This document shows, one piece after another, positions 1 to 10,225 of a stretch of 64,000 nt of DNA (its first letter is position 1; each line of letters opens with the position of its first letter). This DNA comes from Rhizobium esperanzae (GTDB lineage: Bacteria; Pseudomonadota; Alphaproteobacteria; Rhizobiales; Rhizobiaceae), in assembly GCF_014197615.1 (NCBI RefSeq), contig NZ_JACIFY010000004.1:186001-250000 (forward strand), read 5' to 3'. The notes below the pieces were generated by a model. That model was given only the letters and a program-made list of their open reading frames with translations, searched no databases and was not told where the DNA came from. Made by a program: the position numbers and the translations under genes.

Positions 1-904
1 ACTGCTTCTGCTGCGACTGCTGGGCTTCCTTCGTCGAACGGACCGAGCGTTCGACCTTGGATTCGGGATCGTAGGTCGTTTCCTGGATCTGCTGGGCGTC
101 CGTATTGAGGTCGGCGGTGACGCTGGAGCGGAAGTTGTCCATGCCGAGGAAGGGTGCCAAGGCCTTGTCGATGTTGGATTCGACTTCCTGCTGAACGTTC
201 TGGACGATGCCGAGCGAGCGGTTCAGCGAACTGTTGCTTGCGTCGTCGCCGGAGGCGAGCAACTGACCGGCGGAATCGAGGATCGTCACGTCATCGACGT
301 CAAGCCCCGGCACAGCCGAGGCGACGAGGTGGCGGATCGAGGTCGCCGCACTCCGCCCGGTGACCGCACTGGCGCGAATCATGACGGAGGCTGTCGGCTT
401 CTGCTCCTGTTTGCGGAAGTTTCCGACCTCCGGCATGACGATATGCACGCGCGCGGCGGTGATACCCGAGATCGACTGAATGGTGCGGGCGATTTCGCCT
501 TCCAGCGCTCGAACCCGCGTCACCTCCTGCATGAAGGAAGTCAGACCGAGCGAACCGACATTGTCGAAGAGTTCGTAACCGGCATTGGCGCTGTTCGGCA
601 GGCCACGCTCGGCAAGCATCAGGCGGGCTTTGCCCGTCATGCCAGCGGGAACGCTGATGCTGGAGCCGTCGGTACCAACCTGGAAATTGATGTTGGCTTC
701 GGCAAGCGCCATGCTGATCTGGTTGAGATCCGGCTGGTCCAGACCGACATAGAGCGTTTCCTGTGCCGGTTTGTTGACGAAAAGGGCGGCCGCAAGGACG
801 ATTGCGATGGAGACGGCGCCGACGCCTCCGAGAATCATCAGGCGTGTTCGGCCAAGGGAACCGAAGTTCTTAAAGATCTGAACTAATTGATTTAACAGAT
901 TCAT
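1..904 (-). CDS. fliF: Flagellar MS-ring protein FliF (N-terminal part, cut by window edge)
   Basis: FliF forms the MS ring of the flagellar basal body in the inner membrane. About 301 N-terminal codons are visible, starting MNLLNQLVQIFKNFG at the ATG at 904; the rest lies left of the window. A transmembrane segment at about residues 23-45 is followed by the conserved periplasmic ring-building region (YVGLDQPDLNQI, LMLAERGLPNSANAGYE, VHIVMPE). It follows cheT on the same strand after a 167-base gap, the usual che-to-fliF order in rhizobia, so it is probably transcribed with or just after the chemotaxis operon. The reading frame is open to the edge. Confidence 0.93.
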   Translation of the reverse strand, partial: MNLLNQLVQIFKNFGSLGRTRLMILGGVGAVSIAIVLAAALFVNKPAQETLYVGLDQPDLNQISMALAEANINFQVGTDGSSISVPAGMTGKARLMLAERGLPNSANAGYELFDNVGSLGLTSFMQEVTRVRALEGEIARTIQSISGITAARVHIVMPEVGNFRKQEQKPTASVMIRASAVTGRSAATSIRHLVASAVPGLDVDDVTILDSAGQLLASGDDASNSSLNRSLGIVQNVQQEVESNIDKALAPFLGMDNFRSSVTADLNTDAQQIQETTYDPESKVERSVRSTKEAQQSQQKQ

Positions 905-1071
905 TCTGTTCTCGCGCGATCCGTCAAAGACAAAGCAGGCTTATTGCCTCATCTGACGAATAATCGGCGAAACTTGTGCGAGCGTTTCGTAAAGCGCGTG
1001 CGGGAGCGAAAGGCTCCCTGTTTCATGCAGTCGTTATCCCGGAACCGCGGCACACGTCGCGGCGGCATGCA

Positions 1072-1461
1072 TCAGAAGAAATCGAAGTCGCCGGCCGCCT
1101 TGCTCAGCGGCTGGGAATGGCCGTGGCGGGTGGCCCCACCCAGCGCCTTCTGCATCTCCGCCAGCTTGACGAGGCTCAGCGCGGTCGCGACGTCAACTGC
1201 CCAGCCGTGCGGGATTTCGCCGGTGATGGTGTCGATGAACTCGGCAAGGCCGCGGGATTTCTGCACGGCCAGATCGATGCCCTGCATGACCTTCATGGCA
1301 TCAGGCGAATTGAGGATTTCGGCGCCGCCGAGGTCGAGAAGCTGCGGCTCGATGCGCTCGATGAGGTAGGCAACATCGTGAAGTTCGGAAACGATGCGCA
1401 TCAGGATGTCGCTCAGCGCTTCGACGGGCGCAGGCGGCTCCATGACCGGGTTAAATGTCAT
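1072..1461 (-). CDS. cheT: Chemotaxis protein CheT, CheZ-like phosphatase
   Basis: A 129-residue protein in the position of rhizobial cheT (orf10). The start at 1461 is chosen over an upstream in-frame start because GGTGAGGA lies just before it and because the longer version would overlap cheD. A helix contains D63-x-x-x-Q67 (DLAVQ), the CheZ-type phosphatase motif. In Sinorhizobium meliloti CheT is reported to speed decay of phosphorylated CheY1 and to bind CheR. The protein ends Asp-Phe-Phe after a polar, Pro-containing stretch, recalling the CheY-binding tail of CheZ. It is the last che gene before fliF, 16 bases after cheD. Confidence 0.85.
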   Translation of the reverse strand: MTFNPVMEPPAPVEALSDILMRIVSELHDVAYLIERIEPQLLDLGGAEILNSPDAMKVMQGIDLAVQKSRGLAEFIDTITGEIPHGWAVDVATALSLVKLAEMQKALGGATRHGHSQPLSKAAGDFDFF

Positions 1462-1477
1462 ATAAAAATCCTCACCA

Positions 1478-2032
1478 TCAAAAGAATTCGATACTGGTTT
1501 CGACGGGCTTCGACGGAGCGGCGGGGCGCTGCTCGAGTGCGACGGTTCTCTGCGTTTCGGCACCGGTCAGGGGGTATTGCCGGGCACGACCGGAGACCGG
1601 CCAATATTCAAGCTTGCGTCCATGCTCTCCGCCGGTGGAGGAACCGACCACCGGAATGCCTTCATCCCTCAGGAACTGCATGGCGAAGGCCGCGTTCTGC
1701 TCACCGACATTGGAGAATGTCGAGATCGTCTTCGCACCGCCGAAGATCTTTGCCTCCAGCCGGTCGCGCCGGGCGCCCTGCTTCAGAAGACCATTGATCA
1801 GCAGTTCCATCAAGTGCACGCCATAACGCGTGGCATCGCCGCCAGAGGTCGGCGACGTCGCCGAACCGGGCAGCAGAAAGTGGTTCATTCCGCCAATGCC
1901 GGCGACGGGGTCCCGGAGGCACGCAGCCACGCAGGAGCCGAGAATGGTCGAGAGGACCGCATTCGGATCGCTCAGAACCTTGTACTCGCCCTGAATGATG
2001 TGCACGCGACGGGCGGCCCCCTCATTGATCAT
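1478..2032 (-). CDS. cheD: Chemoreceptor glutamine deamidase CheD
   Basis: CheD deamidates glutamines in chemoreceptors so that they can be methylated. The 184-residue protein has the catalytic Cys in [11 protein letters not shown] and the His in [11 protein letters not shown], both near the N-terminus as expected. Its ATG overlaps the cheY2 stop by four bases (ATGA), implying coupled translation. The C-terminus ends Ile-Glu-Phe-Phe after a Pro/Ala-rich linker, resembling the terminus of the neighbouring CheT. Confidence 0.94.
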   Translation of the reverse strand: MINEGAARRVHIIQGEYKVLSDPNAVLSTILGSCVAACLRDPVAGIGGMNHFLLPGSATSPTSGGDATRYGVHLMELLINGLLKQGARRDRLEAKIFGGAKTISTFSNVGEQNAAFAMQFLRDEGIPVVGSSTGGEHGRKLEYWPVSGRARQYPLTGAETQRTVALEQRPAAPSKPVETSIEFF

Positions 2033-2418
2033 TTCAAGGCTCCAAACACGGCTTCGATAGCCGCTTTCATCTTTTCGATCGTGAACGGCTTGGCGAGCAC
2101 GTTGTTGGCGCCGAGCTGGGCTGCCTTCTGCACCAGCGCGCGGTCGCCCTGGGCAGTCAGGATGATGAAGGCCGCCTTCTTGGTGTTCGGGTTGGTGCGC
2201 ACGGCCTGAAGAAAGCCGATGCCATCCATCTTCGGCATGTTGAAGTCCGAGATCACCAGGTGGTGCGGCTGTTCGGCCATGATCTTCATGCCCTGCTCGC
2301 CGTCGCCTGCGGACGTGATCTGCTTGAAACCGAGCTGGGTCAGCGCATCGCTGAGCAGCAACCGGCTCGTTACCTGATCATCGACGATCAGAACTTTGAT
2401 TTTCTCCGCGATCGACAT
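2029..2418 (-). CDS. cheY2: Chemotaxis response regulator CheY2 (motor-binding type)
   Basis: A single receiver domain of 129 residues with the acidic pair in VLIVDDQ, phospho-acceptor Asp58 ([12 protein letters not shown]), Thr in ILTAQGD and Lys in LAKPF. In the two-CheY rhizobial system the CheY next to cheB is the one that acts on the flagellar motor; here that role is inferred from position. The start codon directly abuts the cheB stop and its stop overlaps the cheD start. Confidence 0.94.
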   Translation of the reverse strand: MSIAEKIKVLIVDDQVTSRLLLSDALTQLGFKQITSAGDGEQGMKIMAEQPHHLVISDFNMPKMDGIGFLQAVRTNPNTKKAAFIILTAQGDRALVQKAAQLGANNVLAKPFTIEKMKAAIEAVFGALK

Positions 2419-3465
2419 TTATTCGGTCCCTTCCTTTCGGGCGGCTGTCATTTTCAATATTTCTTCCCCGATGGCAGACAGGGGCAACTGCTGCTCAACG
2501 GCGCCAAGTTCGTGGGCAACCCTTGGCATTCCGTAAACGACACAGGTTTTTTCGTTCTGGCCGAGTGTTCTGGCGCCCGCGTGGCGCATTTTCAACAATC
2601 CGGCGGCGCCGTCGCGGCCCATTCCGGTCAAAATCACGCCGACGGCGTTACGGCCCGCCAGTTCCGCGACCGAATCGAACAGCACGTCGACCGATGGCCG
2701 GTGGCCGTTGACCGGTGCGCGGTCAACGAGACGGCAGCAGGGCGCCGAGGCGCCGCTGACCTGGAGATGACGCTCGCCGCCGGGCGCCAGATAGATCTTG
2801 CCGATTTCCAGGCGGGCACCATCGGTCGCTTCCTGCACCACCGGCGCACAGAGGCGGTTCAACCGTTCGGCGAAGCTCTTGGTAAAGGTCGGCGGCATAT
2901 GCTGGGTGATAACCGTCGGCGGGCAATTGGCCGGAAACTTCTGCAGCACGGCGATCAGCGCCTCGACGCCGCCCGTCGACGAGCCGATCGCGACGATCTT
3001 GCGGCCGACACGGAAATCGGCGACGGAGGGCGGAGGTGCCGCGGCGGCCGTCACCGGCTGGGAGAACTGGCGCTGCGTGCGCGCGGCGGCCTTGACCTTC
3101 TCGGCGAGGTCGCCGAAGGGGCGCAGATCGCCCGGCCCCGGTTTGCCGACGCAGTCGAAGGCGCCGATCTCCAGCGCCGCAAGCGTCGCCTCGGCGCCGC
3201 GATGGGTCATGGTGGAGACCATGATGACCGGCATCGGACGCAGCGTCATGATCTTTTCGAGGAAATCGAGGCCGTTCATGTTCGGCATCTCGATGTCGAG
3301 GGTCACGACGTCGGGGTTCAACCGCTTGATCGCCTCGCGCGCTTCCAACGCGTCGCCGGCCTGGCCGATGACATTGACCTCCGGGTCGGAGCTCAAGACG
3401 GCCGTGATCAGCCCTCGCATGGTCGGCGAGTCGTCAACAACGAGAACTCTTGCCGGAGCGCTCAT
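2419..3465 (-). CDS. cheB: Chemotaxis methylesterase/response regulator CheB
   Basis: CheB removes methyl groups from chemoreceptors for adaptation. The 348-residue protein has an N-terminal receiver domain (DDSPTMRG, acceptor Asp57 in [11 protein letters not shown]), a Pro/Ala linker near residue 140, and a methylesterase domain with Ser163 (GSSTGG), His189 (ITQHMPP) and Asp in [10 protein letters not shown]. The ATG at 3465 is preferred over an upstream start because it overlaps the cheR stop by four bases, the pattern used through this operon. Confidence 0.96.
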   Translation of the reverse strand: MSAPARVLVVDDSPTMRGLITAVLSSDPEVNVIGQAGDALEAREAIKRLNPDVVTLDIEMPNMNGLDFLEKIMTLRPMPVIMVSTMTHRGAEATLAALEIGAFDCVGKPGPGDLRPFGDLAEKVKAAARTQRQFSQPVTAAAAPPPSVADFRVGRKIVAIGSSTGGVEALIAVLQKFPANCPPTVITQHMPPTFTKSFAERLNRLCAPVVQEATDGARLEIGKIYLAPGGERHLQVSGASAPCCRLVDRAPVNGHRPSVDVLFDSVAELAGRNAVGVILTGMGRDGAAGLLKMRHAGARTLGQNEKTCVVYGMPRVAHELGAVEQQLPLSAIGEEILKMTAARKEGTE

Positions 3466-4370
3466 GCCTTCCTCCCGAGACCTTTGGTCGTGTAGCGATA
3501 GGTCGTAATGCCGATATTGTCGAAGACGTGTTTCGCCTCGCCCGACACGCGCTCGGAGTGGCCGATATAGAGATGGCCGCCCTCCGGCAGCAGGCCGGCG
3601 AAACGCTGCCAGATCTTCATCTGCGTCGGTTCGTCGAAATAGATGACGACGTTGCGACAGAAGATGACGTCGAACTTGCCCTTGAACGGCCACTGCGCCA
3701 TCAGGTTCAGCTCGTTGTAGGTGATCAGCCGCTTGACGCGGTCGTCGACCTGGAACTTCCTGCGGCCCTGCACTTCGACTTCACTGAACCACTGCTTGCG
3801 CATGGCCGGCGAAACGGTTTCGAGCGCGTTCTCGTCATAGGCGCCTGCCCGGGCGATCGCCAGGATCTTCGGGTCGATGTCGGTCGCCAGGATCTTGAAG
3901 TCGTAATCGGCGACGTTCGGCATCAGCGACAGCACGGTGAGCGCGATCGAATAGGGCTCCTGCCCGTCGGAGGAAGCCGCCGACCAGATGCGCACCCGGC
4001 CGCCCGATCGCGCCCGCTGCAGCAGCTCCGGCAGGACATGGTCGCGCAGATGCTCGAAATGATGGTTCTCGCGGAAAAAGCGGGTAAAATTGGTCGTCAG
4101 ATGCGACAGCATTTCGCGGCGCGGCGCAGCACCGGCCGGCGAAGCGACGAGGTCGCAATATTCGCGGAAGCCGGAGAGGCCGAGATTGCGGATATGTTTC
4201 GACAGGCGCGAATAGACGAGCGAGGCCTTCGTCTCGTTGAGGAAGATGCCGGCATCCGAATAGATCATCGCGGCGATCTCCGTGAGGTCGCGGCGCGTCA
4301 GCGGATATTCTCCGCTCGCCAGGACCTCGTCGGCTCCCTGCCTCTGATCTTTTGCGCCCATTGCACTCAT
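3462..4370 (-). CDS. cheR: Chemotaxis protein methyltransferase CheR
   Basis: CheR methylates chemoreceptor glutamates using S-adenosylmethionine. The 302-residue protein has an N-terminal helical domain followed by the SAM-binding fold ([26 protein letters not shown]) and the NVVIYFD motif. The start MSAMGAKD overlaps the cheW stop by four bases; a longer reading frame inside cheW is rejected. In S. meliloti CheR binds CheT, encoded four genes downstream. Confidence 0.96.
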   Translation of the reverse strand: MSAMGAKDQRQGADEVLASGEYPLTRRDLTEIAAMIYSDAGIFLNETKASLVYSRLSKHIRNLGLSGFREYCDLVASPAGAAPRREMLSHLTTNFTRFFRENHHFEHLRDHVLPELLQRARSGGRVRIWSAASSDGQEPYSIALTVLSLMPNVADYDFKILATDIDPKILAIARAGAYDENALETVSPAMRKQWFSEVEVQGRRKFQVDDRVKRLITYNELNLMAQWPFKGKFDVIFCRNVVIYFDEPTQMKIWQRFAGLLPEGGHLYIGHSERVSGEAKHVFDNIGITTYRYTTKGLGRKA

Positions 4371-4834
4371 GCGGCTTCGCTTTCGGTCTCGGGAAAGAGG
4401 GATTCTAGTTCGATCAGGCAGATCATGCGTTTGTCGATGGCAAGGATGCCGCGGGCAAATTGACGCTCGAGCTCGGAGGAGATCTCGGGCGTCGGCTGGA
4501 TGGTCTCGTCGGTGACCGTCAGGATATCGGAGACGGCATCGACCAGGAGACCGACGACCTTGCGCCGGACCTGGGCGACGATGATGACATGGCGGGCCGT
4601 CGGATCGGCCGGCTTCATGCCGAGCCGGGCCGAAAGATCGATGATCGGCAGCACCGCGCCGCGCAGGTTGATGACACCGAGCATATAGGCAGGCGAGTGC
4701 GGCATCGCGGTCGCCGGGGTCCAGCCCCGGATCTCGCGAACCGACATGATGTTCACGCAAAATTCCTGATTCCCGATGCGGAACGCGATCAGCTCGCGAT
4801 CCCCCTCGTTCAGATTTTTTACGGCGTACGACAT
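4367..4834 (-). CDS. cheW: Chemotaxis coupling protein CheW
   Basis: CheW links receptors to the kinase CheA in the polar signalling array. The 155-residue protein is a single CheW domain with [29 protein letters not shown] and [19 protein letters not shown]-type strands. It starts four bases after the cheA stop and overlaps cheR by four bases, so it is translationally coupled on its downstream side. Confidence 0.95.
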   Translation of the reverse strand: MSYAVKNLNEGDRELIAFRIGNQEFCVNIMSVREIRGWTPATAMPHSPAYMLGVINLRGAVLPIIDLSARLGMKPADPTARHVIIVAQVRRKVVGLLVDAVSDILTVTDETIQPTPEISSELERQFARGILAIDKRMICLIELESLFPETESEAA

Positions 4835-4838
4835 GCCC

Positions 4839-7127
4839 TTATCCTACCGCTGCTAACGACATTTCCGCTTTGAGCGACTGGCCGCGCGAGGCGCCGACAA
4901 CAGCGTCGACATCGAGGATGAGAGCGACGCGCCCGTCACCGAGAATGGTGGCGGCGGCAATACCCGGCACATGGGTGTAGTTCGCTTCCAGGCTCTTGAT
5001 GACCACCTGGCGCTGACCCTGGATGGCATCGACCATCAGGGCGCGCTGGCCGCCGCCTTCGGATTCCACCAGGAGCGCCACGCCTTCGACCGGGTTGGCC
5101 TGGGTCGCGCGGAAGTTCAGGATGCGGCCGACATCGACCAGCGGGCAGAAGGAATTGCGGATCGAGATCAGCCGGTGGTTGGCACCGAAGGAATGGATCG
5201 AGGCCGCTTCCGGCTGCAGGGTTTCGACGATCGCCGTCAGCGGCACGACCAGAGTCTGGCCGGCGACGGTGACCACCATGCCGTCGAGGACGGCAAGCGT
5301 CAGCGGCAGGCTCATGGTGAAGACCGAGCCGTGGCCGGGCTTGGAGGTGATGTTGATGCGGCCGCCGAGCGCCTGGATCGAACGCTTGACGACGTCCATG
5401 CCGACGCCGCGGCCTGAAATGTCGGAGATCTTGTCGGCCGTGGAGAAGCCCGGCAGGAAGATCAGGTTGTCGATTTCCTCGTCCGACAGGTTGGAATCGG
5501 CCGGGATGAGGTCATTGTCGATCGCCTTCTGGCGGACCTTTTCGCGGTTGATGCCGGCGCCGTCGTCGGCAAGCTCGATCAGGATGCGTCCCGAACGGTG
5601 CTTGGCGGTCAGACGGACCGTGCCTTCAGTGTTCTTGCCTGCGGCGGCGCGCTTTTCGGGCGTTTCGATGCCGTGGTCGACGGCATTGCGGATCATGTGG
5701 GTCAGCGGCTCGGCCAGCTTGTCGATGACCGTCTTGTCGACTTCGGTATTTTCACCTTCGGTGATGAGACGGATCGATTTGCCGGTCATGTCGGCGATTT
5801 CGCGGACGATACGCGACATGCGCTGGAACACCGGCTTCACCGGCTGCGCGCGGATCGCCATGACCGAGTCCTGGATCTCGCGGGTGAGCTGCTGCAGCTC
5901 TTCCAGGCCCATGTTGATCGAGGATGTGCCGGTCGTGTCGTTCTCGATGACGCTCTGCGACAGCATCGCCTGGTTGATGACGAGTTCGCCGACGAGGTTG
6001 ATGAGGCGGTCGACGCGGTCGAGATCGACGCGGATCGTCTGGCCGGCGCCGGCGGCATTGTTCTGGGCGGCAGCACTTGCAGCAGCCGCTGCGGCGGCGG
6101 CCGATTCCTTCTTCTCGACGCGGGCGGCAGCGGCAGCCATCTGCGTGACGTTGGAGGCAGTCTCTGCAGCGGCAACGGCGGCGGCGGTATCGGCGGCAGC
6201 GCCGGAAACCTCTTCGGCTGCGCCGGATTCATCCAGGATCGACAGATCGAAGGGAACCGGCACCATCGGCAGTTCCTCGTTGCTGGCCGCGTCGCCCCTT
6301 GCGTCCTCGACCGGCTTCACCGTCAGTTCGCAATCCCACTCGGCGAATTCGAAGACGGTGCGAATGGCGTCCTCACCCTTGTCCGTCTTGAGCGTGACGT
6401 TCCAGAAAAGATAGGCGCCTTCCGGATCGAGTTCGTCGAGGCCGGGCAGAGCATCCGTATTGCAATAGATAGTCATTTCGCCGAGGCGCGAGAGGTCGCG
6501 CAGCAGCAGCGTGGCGTCGTTGCCCTTGGAATAAAGTTCGTAGCGCGGCTTGAAGGTGATTTCATAGGCCGGCAGCTCGTCGCCCTCGCCGCCAAAATCG
6601 TCGAAGGAGAAGGGGATCGGCTGGAAGCCGCTGTCGTCGGTCGGCTTGACGGCCGGTGCCGGAGCGGCCGCAACGGCCTTGGCCGCGGGCTTTGCGGCGG
6701 CCTTCGGCGCCGGTGCGTCGGCAACTGCCGAGGGAGACGGCAATTCGCCATTGGCCAGTGCCTCGAGCTCCTTGACGAGGCCGCGGCTGCGGCTTTCATC
6801 GACGCTGCCGCCGTCGCGCGCAGCATTCGTCAGGTCGGCGAGCACGTCGGCCGACTTCAGCATTACCTTCAGGACGTCCTGGTTCGGCTCGAGTTTGTTG
6901 GATCGAACGCAATCGAGAGTGGTCTCGAAAACATGGGCGAAGGCAACCAGATCATCAAGGCCGAAGGCGCCGGCGCCACCCTTGATCGAATGCACGGCAC
7001 GGAACACCGCATTGACGGTTTCCGGATCGCGATCGCCATCATTCATTTTCAGAAGACCGGATTCCAGCTCGGCGAGCTGTTCCTCGCACTCCTGGAAAAA
7101 GATCTCTTTGATTTCGTTCATATCCAT
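4839..7127 (-). CDS. cheA: Chemotaxis histidine kinase CheA
   Basis: CheA autophosphorylates and passes phosphate to CheY1, CheY2 and CheB. The 762-residue protein has an Hpt domain with His46 ([13 protein letters not shown]), an Ala/Pro-rich linker at about 125-160, a CheY-binding middle region, a second Ala-rich linker at about 310-365, a dimerisation helix pair, an ATP-binding domain ([32 protein letters not shown]) and a C-terminal CheW-like domain. The two long alanine-rich linkers are typical of alphaproteobacterial CheA. Confidence 0.97.
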   Translation of the reverse strand: MDMNEIKEIFFQECEEQLAELESGLLKMNDGDRDPETVNAVFRAVHSIKGGAGAFGLDDLVAFAHVFETTLDCVRSNKLEPNQDVLKVMLKSADVLADLTNAARDGGSVDESRSRGLVKELEALANGELPSPSAVADAPAPKAAAKPAAKAVAAAPAPAVKPTDDSGFQPIPFSFDDFGGEGDELPAYEITFKPRYELYSKGNDATLLLRDLSRLGEMTIYCNTDALPGLDELDPEGAYLFWNVTLKTDKGEDAIRTVFEFAEWDCELTVKPVEDARGDAASNEELPMVPVPFDLSILDESGAAEEVSGAAADTAAAVAAAETASNVTQMAAAAARVEKKESAAAAAAAASAAAQNNAAGAGQTIRVDLDRVDRLINLVGELVINQAMLSQSVIENDTTGTSSINMGLEELQQLTREIQDSVMAIRAQPVKPVFQRMSRIVREIADMTGKSIRLITEGENTEVDKTVIDKLAEPLTHMIRNAVDHGIETPEKRAAAGKNTEGTVRLTAKHRSGRILIELADDGAGINREKVRQKAIDNDLIPADSNLSDEEIDNLIFLPGFSTADKISDISGRGVGMDVVKRSIQALGGRINITSKPGHGSVFTMSLPLTLAVLDGMVVTVAGQTLVVPLTAIVETLQPEAASIHSFGANHRLISIRNSFCPLVDVGRILNFRATQANPVEGVALLVESEGGGQRALMVDAIQGQRQVVIKSLEANYTHVPGIAAATILGDGRVALILDVDAVVGASRGQSLKAEMSLAAVG

Positions 7128-7144
7128 AGGAGAAAATCCTGGGT

Positions 7145-7510
7145 TTAAGCGGTTACACGCTCAATGGCATCGATCAGCTTGGCCGGGTCGAAAGGCTTGA
7201 CGATCCAGCCCGTGGCGCCAGCCTGGCGGGCGCGGTTCTTCTTTTCCGCGTCGCTTTCGGTGGTCAGGACCAGGATCGGGATCGCCCGATATTTCTCGTT
7301 GCGGCGGACACCTTCGATGAAGCCGAAACCGTCGAGGCGCGGCATGTTGATGTCGGTGACGATAACGTCGGGATTGGACTCTTCGAGAACCTCGAGGCCC
7401 TCGACGCCGTCTTCCGCCTGAATCGTCTCGAAGCCGGCATTGTTCAGCGTCACGAGAAGCATGTTTCGGATGGTGCGGGAATCATCCACGGTAAGAACTT
7501 TTTTCTTCAT
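7145..7510 (-). CDS. cheY1: Chemotaxis response regulator CheY1 (phosphate sink)
   Basis: A 121-residue single receiver domain with acidic pair Asp9/Asp10, acceptor Asp53 (VTDINMPRLDG), Thr in VLTTESD and Lys in IVKPFD. In rhizobia the CheY encoded next to cheA drains phosphate from CheA rather than driving the motor; here the role is inferred from position. Its ATG overlaps the cheS stop by four bases, fitting CheS acting on CheY1. Confidence 0.94.
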   Translation of the reverse strand: MKKKVLTVDDSRTIRNMLLVTLNNAGFETIQAEDGVEGLEVLEESNPDVIVTDINMPRLDGFGFIEGVRRNEKYRAIPILVLTTESDAEKKNRARQAGATGWIVKPFDPAKLIDAIERVTA

Positions 7511-7803
7511 TGCCGAATCTCCTTGGCAAGCAGGTGATCAATATTGACGCCCACCAGCTGCATGGTTTTCTGAAATGCGTCGGACACCTTGGAAAAGGTG
7601 AATGGCTGCTTGTCCTGCTCCCAGGTCTTCTCGGCGGACATCAGAACCTGGGCACAAAGGGCACCGATCCGTTCGACGCTGGAAGCGTCGATCGACAGAC
7701 CGCTGCCCCTGAGGGAGAGGAGTTTATCGCGCAAGGCGGAAGCCTCGTTGAGGTCGAGCACCGCTGTCAGATCCAGCGTCTTGCCACTCTTCTTTGCTGC
7801 CAT
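7507..7803 (-). CDS. cheS: STAS-domain chemotaxis protein CheS
   Basis: A 98-residue STAS-like protein (LDLTAVLDLNEASALRDKL, GLSIDASSVERIGALCAQVLM). The order icpA-cheS-cheY1-cheA matches S. meliloti, where CheS binds CheA and accelerates loss of phosphate from CheY1. It follows icpA after about 63 bases, with AAGGAAAAGC before the ATG, and overlaps cheY1. Confidence 0.85.
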   Translation of the reverse strand: MAAKKSGKTLDLTAVLDLNEASALRDKLLSLRGSGLSIDASSVERIGALCAQVLMSAEKTWEQDKQPFTFSKVSDAFQKTMQLVGVNIDHLLAKEIRQ

Positions 7804-7866
7804 CAGCTTTTCCTTGTCCCCTTGTCCCCGGCTCGAGAAGACGAGCTGGGGTAATCATCCGATAGG

Positions 7867-9501
7867 TTAGTAAACATTCCGCCCACCTCCGACGCTTGCG
7901 AAGGGCTGCGGAAGGCTAAAATCATCATTTTCATATTCGTTCTCGGCCGGTGCCGGACGGGCGGCGGCCTCGATGGCGCGCGGCGGTGTCACGCGCGCCG
8001 GGCCCAAGCGCCCGGCATGGGCATTTTCCCGGGCGATGCGAAATTCGCGAATCGTCTGGCCGAGCTCGACAATGACGGTGTGCAGGTGATCGGCGCCTTC
8101 GGCGGAGCGTTCCGCAAAGCCGGCGCTGCCGGCCACCTCGCCGCCCAGGCTCTTGACGTCAGAAGTGACGCTGTCGAGGCTTTCGGCATGTTCGCCGGTT
8201 CGGGTGGCGATGCCTGATATGGCAGCGTTGATGTCGGTGACCTGGCGCACGATGCTGCCGATCGAATCCTGCGTGCGGCCAACCATCTGCACGCCGGCAT
8301 CGACCTGCGCCTTGGTCACCGTCACCAGCGTCTTGATCTCGCGGGCGGCTTCGGCCGAGCGCTGGGCCAGCGCGCGGACTTCCTGAGCGACGACGGCAAA
8401 ACCGCGGCCGGAATCACCGGCGCGGGCGGCCTCGATGCCGGCGTTCAGCGCCAGGAGATTGGTCTGGAAGGCGATCTCGTCGATCGCACCGATGATCTGG
8501 CCGATTTTTTCGGCCGACTGCTCGATATCGGCCATGGCGCTGATGGCGCGGCCGACGACCTCGCCGCTTTCCTCGACCGCGGCGCGCGTCGAGGCGGCCG
8601 CCTGTTCGGCAGCGCGGCTTTCGGCAGCACCGTCGCGCACACTGCCGGCGATGCCGGCAAGGGCAGCGGCGGAAAGCTGCAGCCGGTCGGCATGGCCGGA
8701 CGCCGTACCGGCGAACTGCCGCGACAGGCCGGCCAGCGAACCGGTCGCCGCTTCGGCCTTGAGCGTGCGCTCGGAAATGGCTGTGAATTCGGCCTGGAGA
8801 CCATCCAGCGCGCCGTTCAGCGCGGCGGCGATCCCGGCATAGGCGCCCTCGCCTTCGACGGGGGCACGCCGCGTCAGGTCGCGGGCGGACAGGCCTTCGA
8901 TGACATCGCCGAAGATCCTGGCGATCTCGGCCTCGTTGTCGGCGCGCTGACTGGCGAGCGCACGCTGCTCTCCGGCACGCTGCGCGTTGAAGCGGAGCGA
9001 GACGGCAATTTCCACATCGACCATGACGATGCGGATGATCGCCGTCATCAGATCGGAGATTTCGCGGGCGCGGCGCTTGGCAGACGGCAGCAGCGGACGG
9101 CCGGCAATTTCCTCGGCGAGACCGGAAACGACATGCTCCAGCATCACGCCATGGCCGGCCACGTGCCAGCGCGGGTCGAGGCCGATCTTGCTCTCGGTAT
9201 CGGAGAGAACCTTGACGCGCTCGGCATAGAGGCTGTCGAACCGCGCATCGGTCAGCACGTCCCAATGCGAGGACTGCAGATCATGCAGGCGCTCGACCTG
9301 GCGCTCGCTCTCGAAATTGCGCGACGCGTCGGGGAACGACTGGAACCGGTGGAAGAGATCCCTGAGACCCGCCTTCAGATGGGCTTCGAGGGCCGGCCGG
9401 TTGCGGCGCACCAGGTCGCACTGCTCGGCATCGAGACCGGCAAAGCGCAGACGGTCGCGCAAGCTGCCTGCCTGCGCTCCACGAGCCTGATCTGATGGCA
9501 T
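7867..9501 (-). CDS. icpA: Soluble chemoreceptor IcpA with globin-like sensor domain
   Basis: The first gene of the che operon encodes a cytoplasmic methyl-accepting receptor without membrane segments. Residues 1-190 resemble the globin-coupled sensor fold ([32 protein letters not shown]). The signalling domain holds the hairpin motif [21 protein letters not shown] and [21 protein letters not shown]. The site where haem globin sensors have the proximal His (HxxIGLxP) is a Glu (ESKIGLDP, about residue 103). The ATG at 9501 has GAGG at good spacing; an in-frame GTG at 9516 with GGGG before it is the alternative. IcpA-like receptors are part of the core rhizobial cluster. Confidence 0.9.
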   Translation of the reverse strand: MPSDQARGAQAGSLRDRLRFAGLDAEQCDLVRRNRPALEAHLKAGLRDLFHRFQSFPDASRNFESERQVERLHDLQSSHWDVLTDARFDSLYAERVKVLSDTESKIGLDPRWHVAGHGVMLEHVVSGLAEEIAGRPLLPSAKRRAREISDLMTAIIRIVMVDVEIAVSLRFNAQRAGEQRALASQRADNEAEIARIFGDVIEGLSARDLTRRAPVEGEGAYAGIAAALNGALDGLQAEFTAISERTLKAEAATGSLAGLSRQFAGTASGHADRLQLSAAALAGIAGSVRDGAAESRAAEQAAASTRAAVEESGEVVGRAISAMADIEQSAEKIGQIIGAIDEIAFQTNLLALNAGIEAARAGDSGRGFAVVAQEVRALAQRSAEAAREIKTLVTVTKAQVDAGVQMVGRTQDSIGSIVRQVTDINAAISGIATRTGEHAESLDSVTSDVKSLGGEVAGSAGFAERSAEGADHLHTVIVELGQTIREFRIARENAHAGRLGPARVTPPRAIEAAARPAPAENEYENDDFSLPQPFASVGGGRNVY

Positions 9502-9516
9502 GTCCTGCCTCAACAC

Positions 9517-9933
9517 CTGTCCCCAACCCGCTTTCCAGGCAGATGCCCGGCTAAAAACTTTCGCAGCATCCGATAAACGCCAAGCGTGGAGACGGTTCTT
9601 GCCACCGGCGACAACCGGCGGGTCGAGCCCCCTGATCAGCTATGTTTCGGAGCTGTCTGAAGAGATGGATACCGGATCAACCCGGTACGGCGGGACGGCG
9701 TCATGCCTGGTGGGAACGAGTGCATCTTCCCATTCCGACGTGTAAACCAATGTTTATGGTTAATTCCTTGCTTGAAGGTTAATAAGCCTTTTCGCAATGC
9801 CGGCTTTTGAAGCAATTCAAGGCCGTTGGCAATAAATACTGCTGCGGAGTTGCACGGCTGCTACAAGGCACACGCAAGCTCTGTGTTATAGGCCGGTCGA
9901 TAACCAAGACATGACGTCGACAAGGACTGAGCA
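9517..9933. promoter_or_regulatory. Upstream region of the che operon with repeated GGTTAAT sites
   Basis: This 417-base stretch separates icpA (minus) from a micro-ORF (plus) and must carry the che operon promoter. An AT-rich patch at about 9740-9785 has two GGTTAAT copies at 9758-9764 and 9777-9783, 19 bases apart. Read on the minus strand the first gives TTAACCAT, which resembles an alphaproteobacterial CtrA half-site. I see no convincing -35/-10 pair and no longer gene. Confidence 0.3.
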
Positions 9934-10047
9934 ATGATTGTTCTCGGATTGGGTTCCTGCTTGATTGCAATGACGCTGCTTGCCGCCGTCGCCTGCCTCG
10001 ATTTTCTCACCGCAAGCCGCGATATCCGCGGGCTTCGGGTATTCTAA
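9934..10047 (+). CDS. 37-residue predicted single-pass membrane microprotein
   Basis: A 37-codon reading frame starting MIVLGLGSCLIAMTLLAAVA. A hydrophobic segment covers residues 1-22, followed by a short polar tail (DFLTASRDIRGLRVF) ending at TAA. A good ribosome site, AAGGA, lies seven bases before the ATG. It stands alone between the che operon and a glycosyltransferase. I do not recognise a family; the evidence is the start context and the membrane-segment-plus-basic-tail composition. Confidence 0.45.
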   Translation: MIVLGLGSCLIAMTLLAAVACLDFLTASRDIRGLRVF

Positions 10048-10225
10048 CGCGCGTCGCGATCTTTCAGATTCGCCTTTGCGCTTCAGCTCCTTATTTTTAC
10101 GCATCTCGTTGCCGCAAAGCCGCTGCACAGTTTGTCGCGACAGGCTTTGGAGCTTTCCCGTTGGCAGTCCGGCGCCTTTGGTGTAATCGCACTCGCGCCT
10201 TTCATGTCAGCGGAACAGTCGGTTC

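Noticed and set aside
3462-4760. 432-codon version of cheR
   Set aside because: The extra 130 residues lie inside cheW and have no similarity to CheR; the MSAMGAKD start overlaps the cheW stop as elsewhere in the operon.
5598-7148. 516-codon open frame antisense to cheA
   Set aside because: No recognisable domain and biased composition; cheA on the other strand is complete.
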